Shown one piece after another: positions 1 through 5,227 of a DNA stretch of 5,227 bases. The translations under genes were made by a program, and so were the position numbers. This DNA is from Actinomycetota bacterium (GTDB lineage Bacteria > Actinomycetota > Coriobacteriia > Anaerosomatales > JAHIQC01). Every line of letters starts with the position of its first letter. The stretch's first letter is position 1. Under the pieces are notes generated by a model, which did no database searches, had not been told where the DNA came from, and saw only the letters and a list, made by a program, of their open reading frames with translations. The stretch is from positions 1 through 5,227 of the forward strand of contig JAHIQC010000100.1 of assembly GCA_018902765.1 (NCBI GenBank). Reading direction: 5' to 3'.

Positions 1-1
1 C

Positions 2-565
2 GACGTGGCAGGTCTTGCCGATCCGGGTCGCCATCTGCTCATCTCTTCTCCCGAATTCGAGTTTCTCGTGGGCAAGCCCTCCGACATCCCGATCTACGTG
101 GCGAGCGGAGCTGCCGACATCGGCATCTCGGGCAAGGATGTGCTCGAAGAGACCGAGCTCGACGTCGTCGAGCTCGTCGACCTTGGGTTCGGAGCGTGTC
201 GATTCGTCGTGGCCGAGCCCGAAGACGCCGGCGCGAGCATCGAGGAGAAGTATCGCCACTTGGGCGTCATCCGCATCGCGACCAAGTATCCGCGTGTGAC
301 CGAGCGCTACTTCACCGGCAAGGGCATGCAGGTCGAGATCATCAAGCTCAACGGCAACATCGAGATCGCGCCTCTCATCGGCATAGCTGATCAGGTCGTC
401 GACATCACCCAGACCGGCACCACACTACGCGAGAACCGCCTGCGCATCGTCGACGAGGTCTCGACCTCGACCGCGCGCTTCATCGCCAACCCCTCCGCGC
501 TTCGGACGGCGGGGGATCGCATCACGGGACTTGCAGAACGCTTGTCACGAGCATCGGTACAATAG
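2..565 (+). CDS. hisG: ATP phosphoribosyltransferase, catalytic subunit, short form (5' partial)
   Basis: HisG condenses ATP with PRPP to give N1-(5'-phosphoribosyl)-ATP, the first and committed step of histidine synthesis, in the cytoplasm. The reading frame is open from the window edge; the GTG at 5 is an internal valine codon, and about 20-25 N-terminal residues are missing if the family length of roughly 205-215 holds. Codons 362-427 match the HisG family signature, E-x5-G-x-A-x2-V-x-D-I-x2-T-G-T-T-L, whose DITQTGTTL end forms the PRPP-binding loop. The GISGKDVL segment near 127-150 is also typical. Only about 45 residues follow the signature, so the C-terminal regulatory domain of long-form HisG is absent. 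Short-form enzymes in other bacteria work as a complex with HisZ, a histidyl-tRNA synthetase paralogue, which carries histidine feedback control; hisZ is not in this window. The gene ends with TAG, 64 nt before hisD. Confidence 0.97.
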   Translation, partial: DVAGLADPGRHLLISSPEFEFLVGKPSDIPIYVASGAADIGISGKDVLEETELDVVELVDLGFGACRFVVAEPEDAGASIEEKYRHLGVIRIATKYPRVTERYFTGKGMQVEIIKLNGNIEIAPLIGIADQVVDITQTGTTLRENRLRIVDEVSTSTARFIANPSALRTAGDRITGLAERLSRASVQ

Positions 566-629
566 TCAGGTCCGGTCAGCCCCACGTAGGCGCGAAACCG
601 GTCTGCCGAGGAGAAAGGCAGCACACGAG
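566..629 (+). promoter_or_regulatory. hisG-hisD spacer holding the hisD ribosome binding site
   Basis: This is the only non-coding gap in the window (64 nt). It contains GAGGAG at 608-613 and an overlapping GAAAGG at 613-618; the second lies 11 nt before the hisD ATG and the first 16 nt before it, so the start at 630 has ribosome-binding support although the spacing is on the long side. CTGCC at 603-607 can pair with GGCAG at 617-621, placing the purine-rich stretch in a 9-nt loop. CCGGTCAGCC at 572-581 recurs as CCGGTCTGCC at 598-607. No U-tract follows either structure, so a rho-independent terminator is not supported. A role in regulation is inference only. Confidence 0.5.
572..607 (+). 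repeat. Imperfect 10-nt direct repeat in the hisG-hisD spacer
   Basis: CCGGTCAGCC (572-581) and CCGGTCTGCC (598-607) match at nine of ten positions with a 26-nt period. The first copy's CCGGT could also pair with ACCGG at 597-601, a 5-bp stem with a 20-nt loop. Repeats this short arise by chance in GC-rich DNA, so the pair is recorded as visible in the sequence without an assigned function. Confidence 0.4.
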
Positions 630-1964
630 ATGCTGAGAAGAATAGATCTGGCCCGCGGCGAGCGGCTCACGGAAGCCTCCCTGCGCCGCTCCGGCGGCGT
701 GGATGCCGAGATACTCGCAGCCACCGCGCGCATAGTCGATGACGTGCGCGATCGCGGAGACGCTGCGCTGCTTGAGTACACCGAGAAGTTTGACAAGGTC
801 AAGCTTGCCGAGATGCTCGTGACCAAAGAGGAGATCGAGGCGGCAGTCGCCCTGGTTGGCGATGAGTTTCTTGACGCCATCTCGGCGGCTGCGGGTGCGA
901 TCGACGATTTCCATCGCCGTCAGGTCCCGCAGTCGTGGTTCACGACGCAAGAAGGCGGCGTGTTCCTGGGGCAGAAGGTCACTCCGCTGCGCCGTGTGGG
1001 CATCTACGTGCCCGGGGGACGCGCGTGCTACCCCTCGAGCGTGCTCATGAACGCAATCCCGGCGCAAGTCGCCGGCGTCGATGAGATCGTCATGGTCGTG
1101 CCGCCGGATGCCGACGGCTCGGTCAATCCCTACACGCTCGCGGCTGCGGCCGAGGCCGGTGTCGAGGAGATCTACAAGGTCGGCGGCGCACAGGCTGTCG
1201 CGGCGCTGGCGTATGGCACCGAGACCATCGAGCGCGTCGACAAGGTCGTCGGCCCCGGAAACGCATACGTGACCGCCGCGAAGAAGCTCGTCATGGGCGC
1301 ATGCGGCATCGACATGCTGGCCGGACCCTCCGAGGTGCTCGTGCTCGCCGATCAAACCGCGATCCCCGCGTTTGTGGCGATCGATCTCATGGCTCAAGCC
1401 GAGCACGATCCGCGCGCGGCCACGTATCTGGTCACGATCGACCCCGCACTGCCCGATCTGGTCGAAGAGGCGCTCGAGGCGCTGCTTTCCGAGTCGCCGC
1501 GCGGGGATATCACCCGTCGTTCCCTTGAGGATAACGGCGTCGCTATCGTGTGTGCCGACATCGTCGCGGCACTCGATGCGGTCGATCTGATTGCGCCCGA
1601 GCACCTCGAGGTGCAGATGGCCGATGCGTTCGACCTGCTCGGATCGATTCGCAATGCGGGAGCTATCTTCTTGGGGCACTGGACGCCTGAGTCGGTCGGC
1701 GATTACGTCGCCGGCCCCAATCATGTGCTGCCCACCGGCGGGACCGCTCGCTTCTCGAGCCCGCTGTCGGTCGACGACTTCGTCAAGAAGTCCTCGGTGA
1801 TCTCATACTCGGTCGAGGCTTTGGAGATAGACGGCCCGACCGCTATGATCCTGGCTGATCGCGAGGGGCTCTGGGCCCACAGCGCTTCTGTCGGCTTGCG
1901 ACTCGCGGCCATCGACGACTTTGCGCCGGACATCGAGGCTGACGACGAGGGTGGCGAGTCGTGA
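630..1964 (+). CDS. hisD: Histidinol dehydrogenase
   Basis: HisD catalyses the last two steps of the pathway, oxidising L-histidinol to histidinal and then to histidine with two NAD+, as a zinc-dependent cytoplasmic homodimer. The product is 444 residues, close to the usual 430-440. The zinc ligands of the E. coli enzyme (Gln259, His262, Asp360, His419) have clear counterparts at Gln256 and His259 (MAQAEHDP), Asp358 ([13 protein letters not shown]) and His417 (EGLWAHSAS). The catalytic Glu-His pair is Glu324-His325 in APEHLEVQ. The family signature [15 protein letters not shown] and the NAD-side GPGNAYV segment are present. The ATG at 630 is chosen because MLRRIDL begins where family homology begins and a purine-rich site lies upstream. 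The in-frame TTG at 531 would run inside hisG and add an arginine-rich, unconserved leader. The TGA stop shares its A with the hisC ATG. Confidence 0.98.
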   Translation: MLRRIDLARGERLTEASLRRSGGVDAEILAATARIVDDVRDRGDAALLEYTEKFDKVKLAEMLVTKEEIEAAVALVGDEFLDAISAAAGAIDDFHRRQVPQSWFTTQEGGVFLGQKVTPLRRVGIYVPGGRACYPSSVLMNAIPAQVAGVDEIVMVVPPDADGSVNPYTLAAAAEAGVEEIYKVGGAQAVAALAYGTETIERVDKVVGPGNAYVTAAKKLVMGACGIDMLAGPSEVLVLADQTAIPAFVAIDLMAQAEHDPRAATYLVTIDPALPDLVEEALEALLSESPRGDITRRSLEDNGVAIVCADIVAALDAVDLIAPEHLEVQMADAFDLLGSIRNAGAIFLGHWTPESVGDYVAGPNHVLPTGGTARFSSPLSVDDFVKKSSVISYSVEALEIDGPTAMILADREGLWAHSASVGLRLAAIDDFAPDIEADDEGGES

Positions 1965-3139
1965 TGGAGTCCATCCGTCCACCCCGACCGCAACTCGAAG
2001 AGCTCATCCCGTACGACGTCAAAGACGTCAAGGCCGAGGTCATCTTGTCGAGCAACGAACACCCCGACAACCTCCCTGGCGAGATCGTGGAGTGGCTGGC
2101 CGATCGCTTGCCGCGTTTCTCGTTCAATCGCTATCCCGATCCGACCGCCAAGGAGCTGCGGGGGTTGATCGCCGAGGCGAACGGGCTTGAGCCGGGCAAC
2201 GTACTCGTGGGTAACGGCGGTGACGAGATCATCTTCGACATCTTGCTTGCTTGGGGCGGTCCGGAGCGCACCTTGCTCGACCTGCCGCCGACGTTTGCCA
2301 TGTACGCCATCGATGCCACCTCCACCGGAACCACGGTGATAAGTGTGCCGCGCAACGCGGACTTCTCTATCGACGAGGAGGCGGTCCTCGCGGCCTTGGC
2401 AACAGGTGACGTCGACTTGGTGGTCATCGCCAACCCGAACAATCCGACGGGCAACCTGTCCAACGAGTCGTTCCTGATCGACGTGCTCAACGCCACCGAT
2501 GCGCTTGTCTTGGTCGACGAGGCGTACTTCGAGTTCAGCCGTCACACCATGCGTCCGCACATGGAGCGTCACTCGAATCTCGTGATCCTGCGTACGTTCT
2601 CCAAGGCCTTCTCGCTGGCCGGCTTGCGCGTCGGCTACGCGCTGGCCCATGAGGACGTCATCTCGGAGCTCATGAAAGTGCGTCAACCGTACTCAGTGGA
2701 TGCCTTTTCGCAGTGGGTCGCCACCAAGGTGTTCCGTGAGCGCGTCGTGTTCCAGTCGGCCATACGCGACATCATGCGCGAGCGTGACAGGCTGCTTCAC
2801 GGCCTGTCGTCGCTATCCGGCGTACAGGTGTTCCCGAGCGAGGCGAACTTCGTGCTGTTTCGGGTGGATCAGGCAGGAGCTCTGTGGCGCGACCTACTCC
2901 ACACGCACTCGGTGCTCGTGCGGGATCTCTCTCGCGCGCCGGGACTCGAGGACTGCTTGCGAGTCACCGTGGGTAGTCCGCAGGAGAACACTCGCTTTCT
3001 AGAGGCGATGGCCCACGCACTGTCCTATCGCACGGAGTCTCAGCTCATCACGAATGACGCAGCTCAGCGCCACGAGCTTGCATCGAACGCAGCAAGCCAG
3101 AGTCAATCGACCGTTTCGCCCGAAGAAGTGGGGTACTAG
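1964..3139 (+). CDS. hisC: Histidinol-phosphate aminotransferase with C-terminal tail
   Basis: HisC is a PLP enzyme of the class I/II aminotransferase fold that converts imidazole-acetol phosphate and glutamate to histidinol phosphate and 2-oxoglutarate. The product is 391 residues. The PLP lysine is Lys214 in FSKAFSLAGLRVGYA, the cofactor-contacting NPNNPTG motif starts at Asn157, VDEAYFEF follows, RYPDP lies near the N-terminus, and the substrate carboxylate-binding Arg is Arg333 in LRVTVGS. Lys214 and Asn157 fall at the same numbers as in E. coli HisC. Family homology ends near residue 353; the final 38 residues (3023-3136) are polar, rich in Ser, Gln and Ala, and lift the length above the usual 350-360. 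The start is uncertain by one codon: GTG at 1961 precedes the ATG at 1964. AGGGTGG at 1948-1954 suits either, 6 or 9 nt away. With GTG the overlap with hisD would be 4 nt instead of 1. Confidence 0.97.
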   Translation: MESIRPPRPQLEELIPYDVKDVKAEVILSSNEHPDNLPGEIVEWLADRLPRFSFNRYPDPTAKELRGLIAEANGLEPGNVLVGNGGDEIIFDILLAWGGPERTLLDLPPTFAMYAIDATSTGTTVISVPRNADFSIDEEAVLAALATGDVDLVVIANPNNPTGNLSNESFLIDVLNATDALVLVDEAYFEFSRHTMRPHMERHSNLVILRTFSKAFSLAGLRVGYALAHEDVISELMKVRQPYSVDAFSQWVATKVFRERVVFQSAIRDIMRERDRLLHGLSSLSGVQVFPSEANFVLFRVDQAGALWRDLLHTHSVLVRDLSRAPGLEDCLRVTVGSPQENTRFLEAMAHALSYRTESQLITNDAAQRHELASNAASQSQSTVSPEEVGY

Positions 3140-3142
3140 CCG

Positions 3143-3730
3143 ATGAGTCGGAACGCCACCGTTACACGCACGACCAAGGAGACCGACATCACGCTCACCC
3201 TTGAGCTCGATGGCTCGGGTCAGACCGATGTGGTCACCGGTGTCGCCTTCTTCGACCACATGCTCGAGGCTTTTGGTCGCCACGGGCTGTTCGACATGAA
3301 GATCTCGGCTACTGGGGACCTGGCTGTCGACGCCCACCACACGGTCGAGGACGTCGGCATCGTGCTGGGACAGGCCATTGCCGTCGCGCTGGGCGACAAG
3401 GTCAGCATCAGGCGCTTCGGCGATGCCGCGATCCCCATGGACGAGGCGCTCGTCTTGGCTGCCATCGACATATCCGGACGCGGCGGCGTCGTCTACGAGG
3501 TCGACCTGCCCATCGAGTTCATCGGGACGTTCGACACCACACTTGCCAAGGAGTTCCTGGTCGCTTTGGCCATGAACGCGGGTCTGACCCTGCACCTGCA
3601 CAGCGTTGCCGGGGAGAACAGCCACCACATCGTGGAGGCGTGCTTCAAGGCAGTCGCCCGTGCGCTGCGCGAAGCGGTCGAGATCGACCCGCGGGTCATC
3701 GGCGTGCCGAGCACGAAGGGCTCGCTGTGA
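3143..3730 (+). CDS. hisB: Imidazoleglycerol-phosphate dehydratase (monofunctional)
   Basis: HisB removes water from imidazoleglycerol phosphate to give imidazole-acetol phosphate, using two manganese ions in a 24-subunit particle. The product is 195 residues, the normal size of the stand-alone dehydratase. Both family signatures are intact: VDAHHTVEDVGIVL with His65, His66 and Glu69, and GENSHHIVEACFK with His161, His162 and Glu165, which together supply the metal ligands. The N-terminal FFDHMLEAFGRHG and the C-terminal PSTKGSL are also typical. There is no N-terminal HAD phosphatase domain as in enteric HisB, so histidinol phosphate must be dephosphorylated by a separate enzyme, absent here. 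The ATG lies 3 nt after the hisC stop, with GTGGGG at 3128-3133 as a modest ribosome site inside the end of hisC. Its TGA overlaps the hisH GTG. Confidence 0.98.
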   Translation: MSRNATVTRTTKETDITLTLELDGSGQTDVVTGVAFFDHMLEAFGRHGLFDMKISATGDLAVDAHHTVEDVGIVLGQAIAVALGDKVSIRRFGDAAIPMDEALVLAAIDISGRGGVVYEVDLPIEFIGTFDTTLAKEFLVALAMNAGLTLHLHSVAGENSHHIVEACFKAVARALREAVEIDPRVIGVPSTKGSL

Positions 3731-4350
3731 TCGCGATCATCGACTACCGCATGGGCAACCTGCGAAGTGTCGAGAAGGGCTTCGAGCACGCGGGAGTCAA
3801 CGACGTGTGTGTGACCGACGACCCGGCGGTTCTCGCCGTGGCCGACGGCATCGTGCTGCCCGGAGTGGGCGGCTTTCGTGACGCCTCGGCCAACCTGCGC
3901 GCGAGCGGCATGTGGGACGTGCTGCTGGAGCGCGTGAAGGACGGCACGCCGTTCCTCGGCATATGTCTGGGGTTGCAGCTGTTGGCCGATGTGGGGCTTG
4001 AAGATGGCGAGTGGGCGGGACTGGGACTTGTGCCGGGTACCTGCGAGCGTCTGCCTGGCGGGGTCAAGATTCCGCACATCGGATGGAACACCGTGGATTA
4101 CCCGCGTGAAAGCCCGCTTTTCGACGGTATCGACGAGTCGACGGCGTTCTATTTCGTGCACAGCTATCGCCTCGTTCCGACCGATGAGTCCTGTATCATC
4201 GGCAGCGTGGAATACGGCGTGCGATTCGCGGCAGCCGTGCAGTTCGGCCCGGCTGCTTTCGCGGTCCAGTTCCACCCGGAGAAGTCGTCGACCGACGGAT
4301 TACATCTACTCGCAAACTTCGGAAACATCGTAGGAGAGGCCAAGAAATGA
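3727..4350 (+). CDS. hisH: Imidazole glycerol phosphate synthase, glutaminase subunit
   Basis: HisH hydrolyses glutamine and channels the ammonia through the HisF barrel, where it is used to form imidazoleglycerol phosphate and AICAR from PRFAR. It is a class I glutamine amidotransferase of 207 residues (family about 195-210). The nucleophile is Cys80 in FLGICLGLQLL, and the other triad members are His183 and Glu185 in AVQFHPEKSS. The oxyanion-strand motif reads LPGVGGF where PGVGAF is more usual, an alanine-to-glycine change. KIPHIGWN and FYFVHSY are typical family blocks. The GTG at 3727 is chosen because IAIIDYRMGNLRSVE starts exactly there, as in homologues, and GAAGGG at 3715-3720 lies 6 nt upstream. 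The next in-frame ATG (3751) would remove the first beta strand. The GTGA overlap with hisB and ATGA overlap with hisA suggest coupled translation. Confidence 0.97.
   Translation: MIAIIDYRMGNLRSVEKGFEHAGVNDVCVTDDPAVLAVADGIVLPGVGGFRDASANLRASGMWDVLLERVKDGTPFLGICLGLQLLADVGLEDGEWAGLGLVPGTCERLPGGVKIPHIGWNTVDYPRESPLFDGIDESTAFYFVHSYRLVPTDESCIIGSVEYGVRFAAAVQFGPAAFAVQFHPEKSSTDGLHLLANFGNIVGEAKK
4332..4339 (+). promoter_or_regulatory. Strong Shine-Dalgarno site for hisA
   Basis: AGGAGAGG lies 7 nt before the hisA ATG, inside the last codons of hisH. It is the best-matched and best-spaced ribosome site in the window, so hisA may be translated well independently of the ATGA overlap. Confidence 0.75.
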
Positions 4351-5078
4351 AGATCTTTCCGGCCATCGACATCTTGGACGGCAAGGCCGTACGTCTGCGG
4401 CAAGGCCGTCTTGACGCAGTGACTGTCTATCACGACGATCCGGTCGAGCAGGCTCGCATCTGGGCCGATCAGGGCGCTGAGTGGATCCACGTCGTGGACC
4501 TGGACGGCGCGGTTCTCGGTGAGCCCAAGAACATCGAGATCATCGAGAGGATCATCGCCGCGACGCACGTTCCCATCCAGACCGGTGGCGGCATCAGGAA
4601 CATGAAGACGCTCGACCGCCTGTTTGATGCGGGAGTCACCCGCGCGGTGTTCGGAACCTCGCTCGTGACAAGCCCGGACATGGTGAGCGAGGCGTGCGCG
4701 AAGTACCCCGAAGGCATCGTGGCCGGCATCGACGCGCGCGACGGCAAGGTCGCTATCGAGGGCTGGAAGGAAGGCACCGACCACGGCGTTTTGGAACTCG
4801 TGCTCGAACTTCAGCTTCTGGGAGTCAAGCGCCTCGCGTACACGGATATCAGCCGCGACGGGTTGCAGGTCGGCGTGAACTACGGCGCGTATCAGGCACT
4901 CGTGAACCAGATCGACATCCCGGTCATCGCCAGCGGCGGGGTCGCGACGCTCGACGACATCGACGACCTGCTCACCATCGGTGATCGGGTCGAGGGCGTC
5001 ATCATCGGCAGGGCGCTCTACGAGAACTCCTTCACCCTGCCCGAGGCGCTCGCTCGCGCCCGCGGCCAGAAGGGATAA
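4347..5078 (+). CDS. hisA: ProFAR isomerase (phosphoribosylformimino-5-aminoimidazole carboxamide ribotide isomerase)
   Basis: HisA carries out the Amadori rearrangement of ProFAR to PRFAR, the substrate of HisF-HisH, in a (beta-alpha)8 barrel. The product is 243 residues, standard for the family. The catalytic aspartates are Asp8 in [14 protein letters not shown] and Asp129 in AGIDARDG, with the conserved Thr166 in YTDISRDG. The phosphate-binding glycine motifs are TGGGIR and ASGGV, followed by [11 protein letters not shown]. The loop after barrel strand 5 reads KVAIEGW with Trp140, resembling single-function HisA more than the dual HisA/TrpF enzyme PriA, whose loop is arginine-rich (RGRGW). 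That distinction is an inference from sequence. After SRDG the sequence is LQVGVN rather than the common TLxGPN. The ATG overlaps the hisH stop as ATGA. Confidence 0.97.
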   Translation: MKIFPAIDILDGKAVRLRQGRLDAVTVYHDDPVEQARIWADQGAEWIHVVDLDGAVLGEPKNIEIIERIIAATHVPIQTGGGIRNMKTLDRLFDAGVTRAVFGTSLVTSPDMVSEACAKYPEGIVAGIDARDGKVAIEGWKEGTDHGVLELVLELQLLGVKRLAYTDISRDGLQVGVNYGAYQALVNQIDIPVIASGGVATLDDIDDLLTIGDRVEGVIIGRALYENSFTLPEALARARGQKG

Positions 5079-5085
5079 CGCGCAG

Positions 5086-5227
5086 ATGCTCACCAAGCGC
5101 GTCATACCCTGTCTCGACGTGCACGAGGGCCGCGTGGTCAAAGGCATCAACTTCGTGAACCTGCGCGATGCGGGCGACCCGGTCGAACTCGCGGCGGCCT
5201 ACGACAAAGAAGGCGCCGACGAGCTCG
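5086..5227 (+). CDS. hisF: Imidazole glycerol phosphate synthase, cyclase subunit (3' partial)
   Basis: HisF is the barrel subunit that cyclises PRFAR with ammonia from HisH, releasing imidazoleglycerol phosphate and AICAR. Only 47 complete codons of a protein that is normally about 250 residues lie in the window. The N-terminus [20 protein letters not shown] is diagnostic. It shows the catalytic Asp11, Cys9 next to it, Lys19, and Arg5 and Glu46, which in the Thermotoga enzyme belong to the charged gate at the mouth of the ammonia tunnel. [16 protein letters not shown] follows as in homologues. The start ATG is 7 nt after the hisA stop, with AAGGGA at 5070-5075 leaving a 10-nt spacer. The reading frame is intact up to the window edge. 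Confidence 0.97.
   Translation, partial: MLTKRVIPCLDVHEGRVVKGINFVNLRDAGDPVELAAAYDKEGADEL

Noticed and set aside
603..621. Rho-independent terminator between hisG and hisD
   Set aside because: The stem is only 5 bp with a 9-nt loop and no T-run follows, so termination is not supported.
531..629. Upstream extension of hisD from the TTG at 531
   Set aside because: It would overlap hisG by 35 nt and add 33 unconserved, arginine-rich residues; the ATG at 630 matches the family N-terminus.
576..1724. Long open frame of 382 codons on the minus strand opposite hisD
   Set aside because: It is the antisense shadow of a GC-rich, strongly codon-biased gene. Its translation is rich in Arg, Asp and His with no recognisable domain, and hisD on the other strand is certain.
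1721..2686. Minus-strand open frame opposite the end of hisD and most of hisC
   Set aside because: Antisense shadow; it spans a gene junction on the real strand, and the product has no family motif.
3640..3726. Upstream extension of hisH from position 3640
   Set aside because: It lies entirely within hisB and encodes unconserved sequence; HisH homology begins exactly at the GTG at 3727.
3493..4275. Minus-strand open frame opposite hisB and hisH
   Set aside because: Antisense shadow with no motif and composition typical of reversed GC-rich coding sequence.
4164..5150. Minus-strand open frame of 328 codons opposite hisH, hisA and hisF
   Set aside because: Antisense shadow; it covers three well-supported genes on the + strand.
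1..5227. Novel defence, mobile or biosynthetic system
   Set aside because: Essentially every base is accounted for by seven standard histidine genes. No terminal inverted repeats, transposase, integrase, CRISPR-type repeats or RNA genes are visible.

Overview
The window is one uninterrupted stretch of a histidine biosynthesis operon, with every gene on the + strand. In order it holds hisG (5' end cut off by the window), hisD, hisC, hisB, hisH, hisA and hisF (only the first 47 codons). Each gene is identified from family motifs read directly in the translation: the HisG PRPP-binding signature, the HisD zinc and catalytic residues, the HisC PLP lysine, the two HisB di-histidine motifs, the HisH Cys-His-Glu triad, and the HisA and HisF catalytic aspartates.

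The DNA is GC-rich with a strong G/C preference at third codon positions. HisG is the short form without a C-terminal regulatory domain. HisB is a monofunctional dehydratase without the histidinol-phosphatase domain of enteric HisB. The enzyme set and base composition would fit a high-GC bacterium such as a deep-branching actinobacterium (for example Coriobacteriia-like), but no marker in the window fixes the taxon, so this is a weak inference. The G-D-C-B-H-A-F order is the same as in the classical enterobacterial operon.

Layout: hisG ends at 565 and is followed by a 64-nt spacer, the only real gap. The spacer carries a near-perfect 10-nt direct repeat and a small hairpin that presents the hisD Shine-Dalgarno sequence in its loop. 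From hisD onward the genes are packed: hisD/hisC overlap by 1 nt (TGATG), hisC/hisB are 3 nt apart, hisB/hisH overlap by 4 nt (GTGA), hisH/hisA overlap by 4 nt (ATGA), and hisA/hisF are 7 nt apart. This spacing implies one transcript and probable translational coupling.

Together the enzymes cover the first step (HisG, which needs a HisZ partner not seen here), the ProFAR isomerisation (HisA), ring closure by the HisF-HisH glutamine amidotransferase/cyclase, dehydration (HisB), transamination (HisC) and the final two oxidations (HisD). HisZ, HisI/HisE and a histidinol-phosphate phosphatase are needed for a complete pathway and must lie outside the window. I see no mobile element, CRISPR array, tRNA, rRNA, or novel defence or biosynthetic system. 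The points worth a second look are small: a 38-residue C-terminal tail on HisC, an altered loop in HisA, and the structured hisG-hisD spacer.
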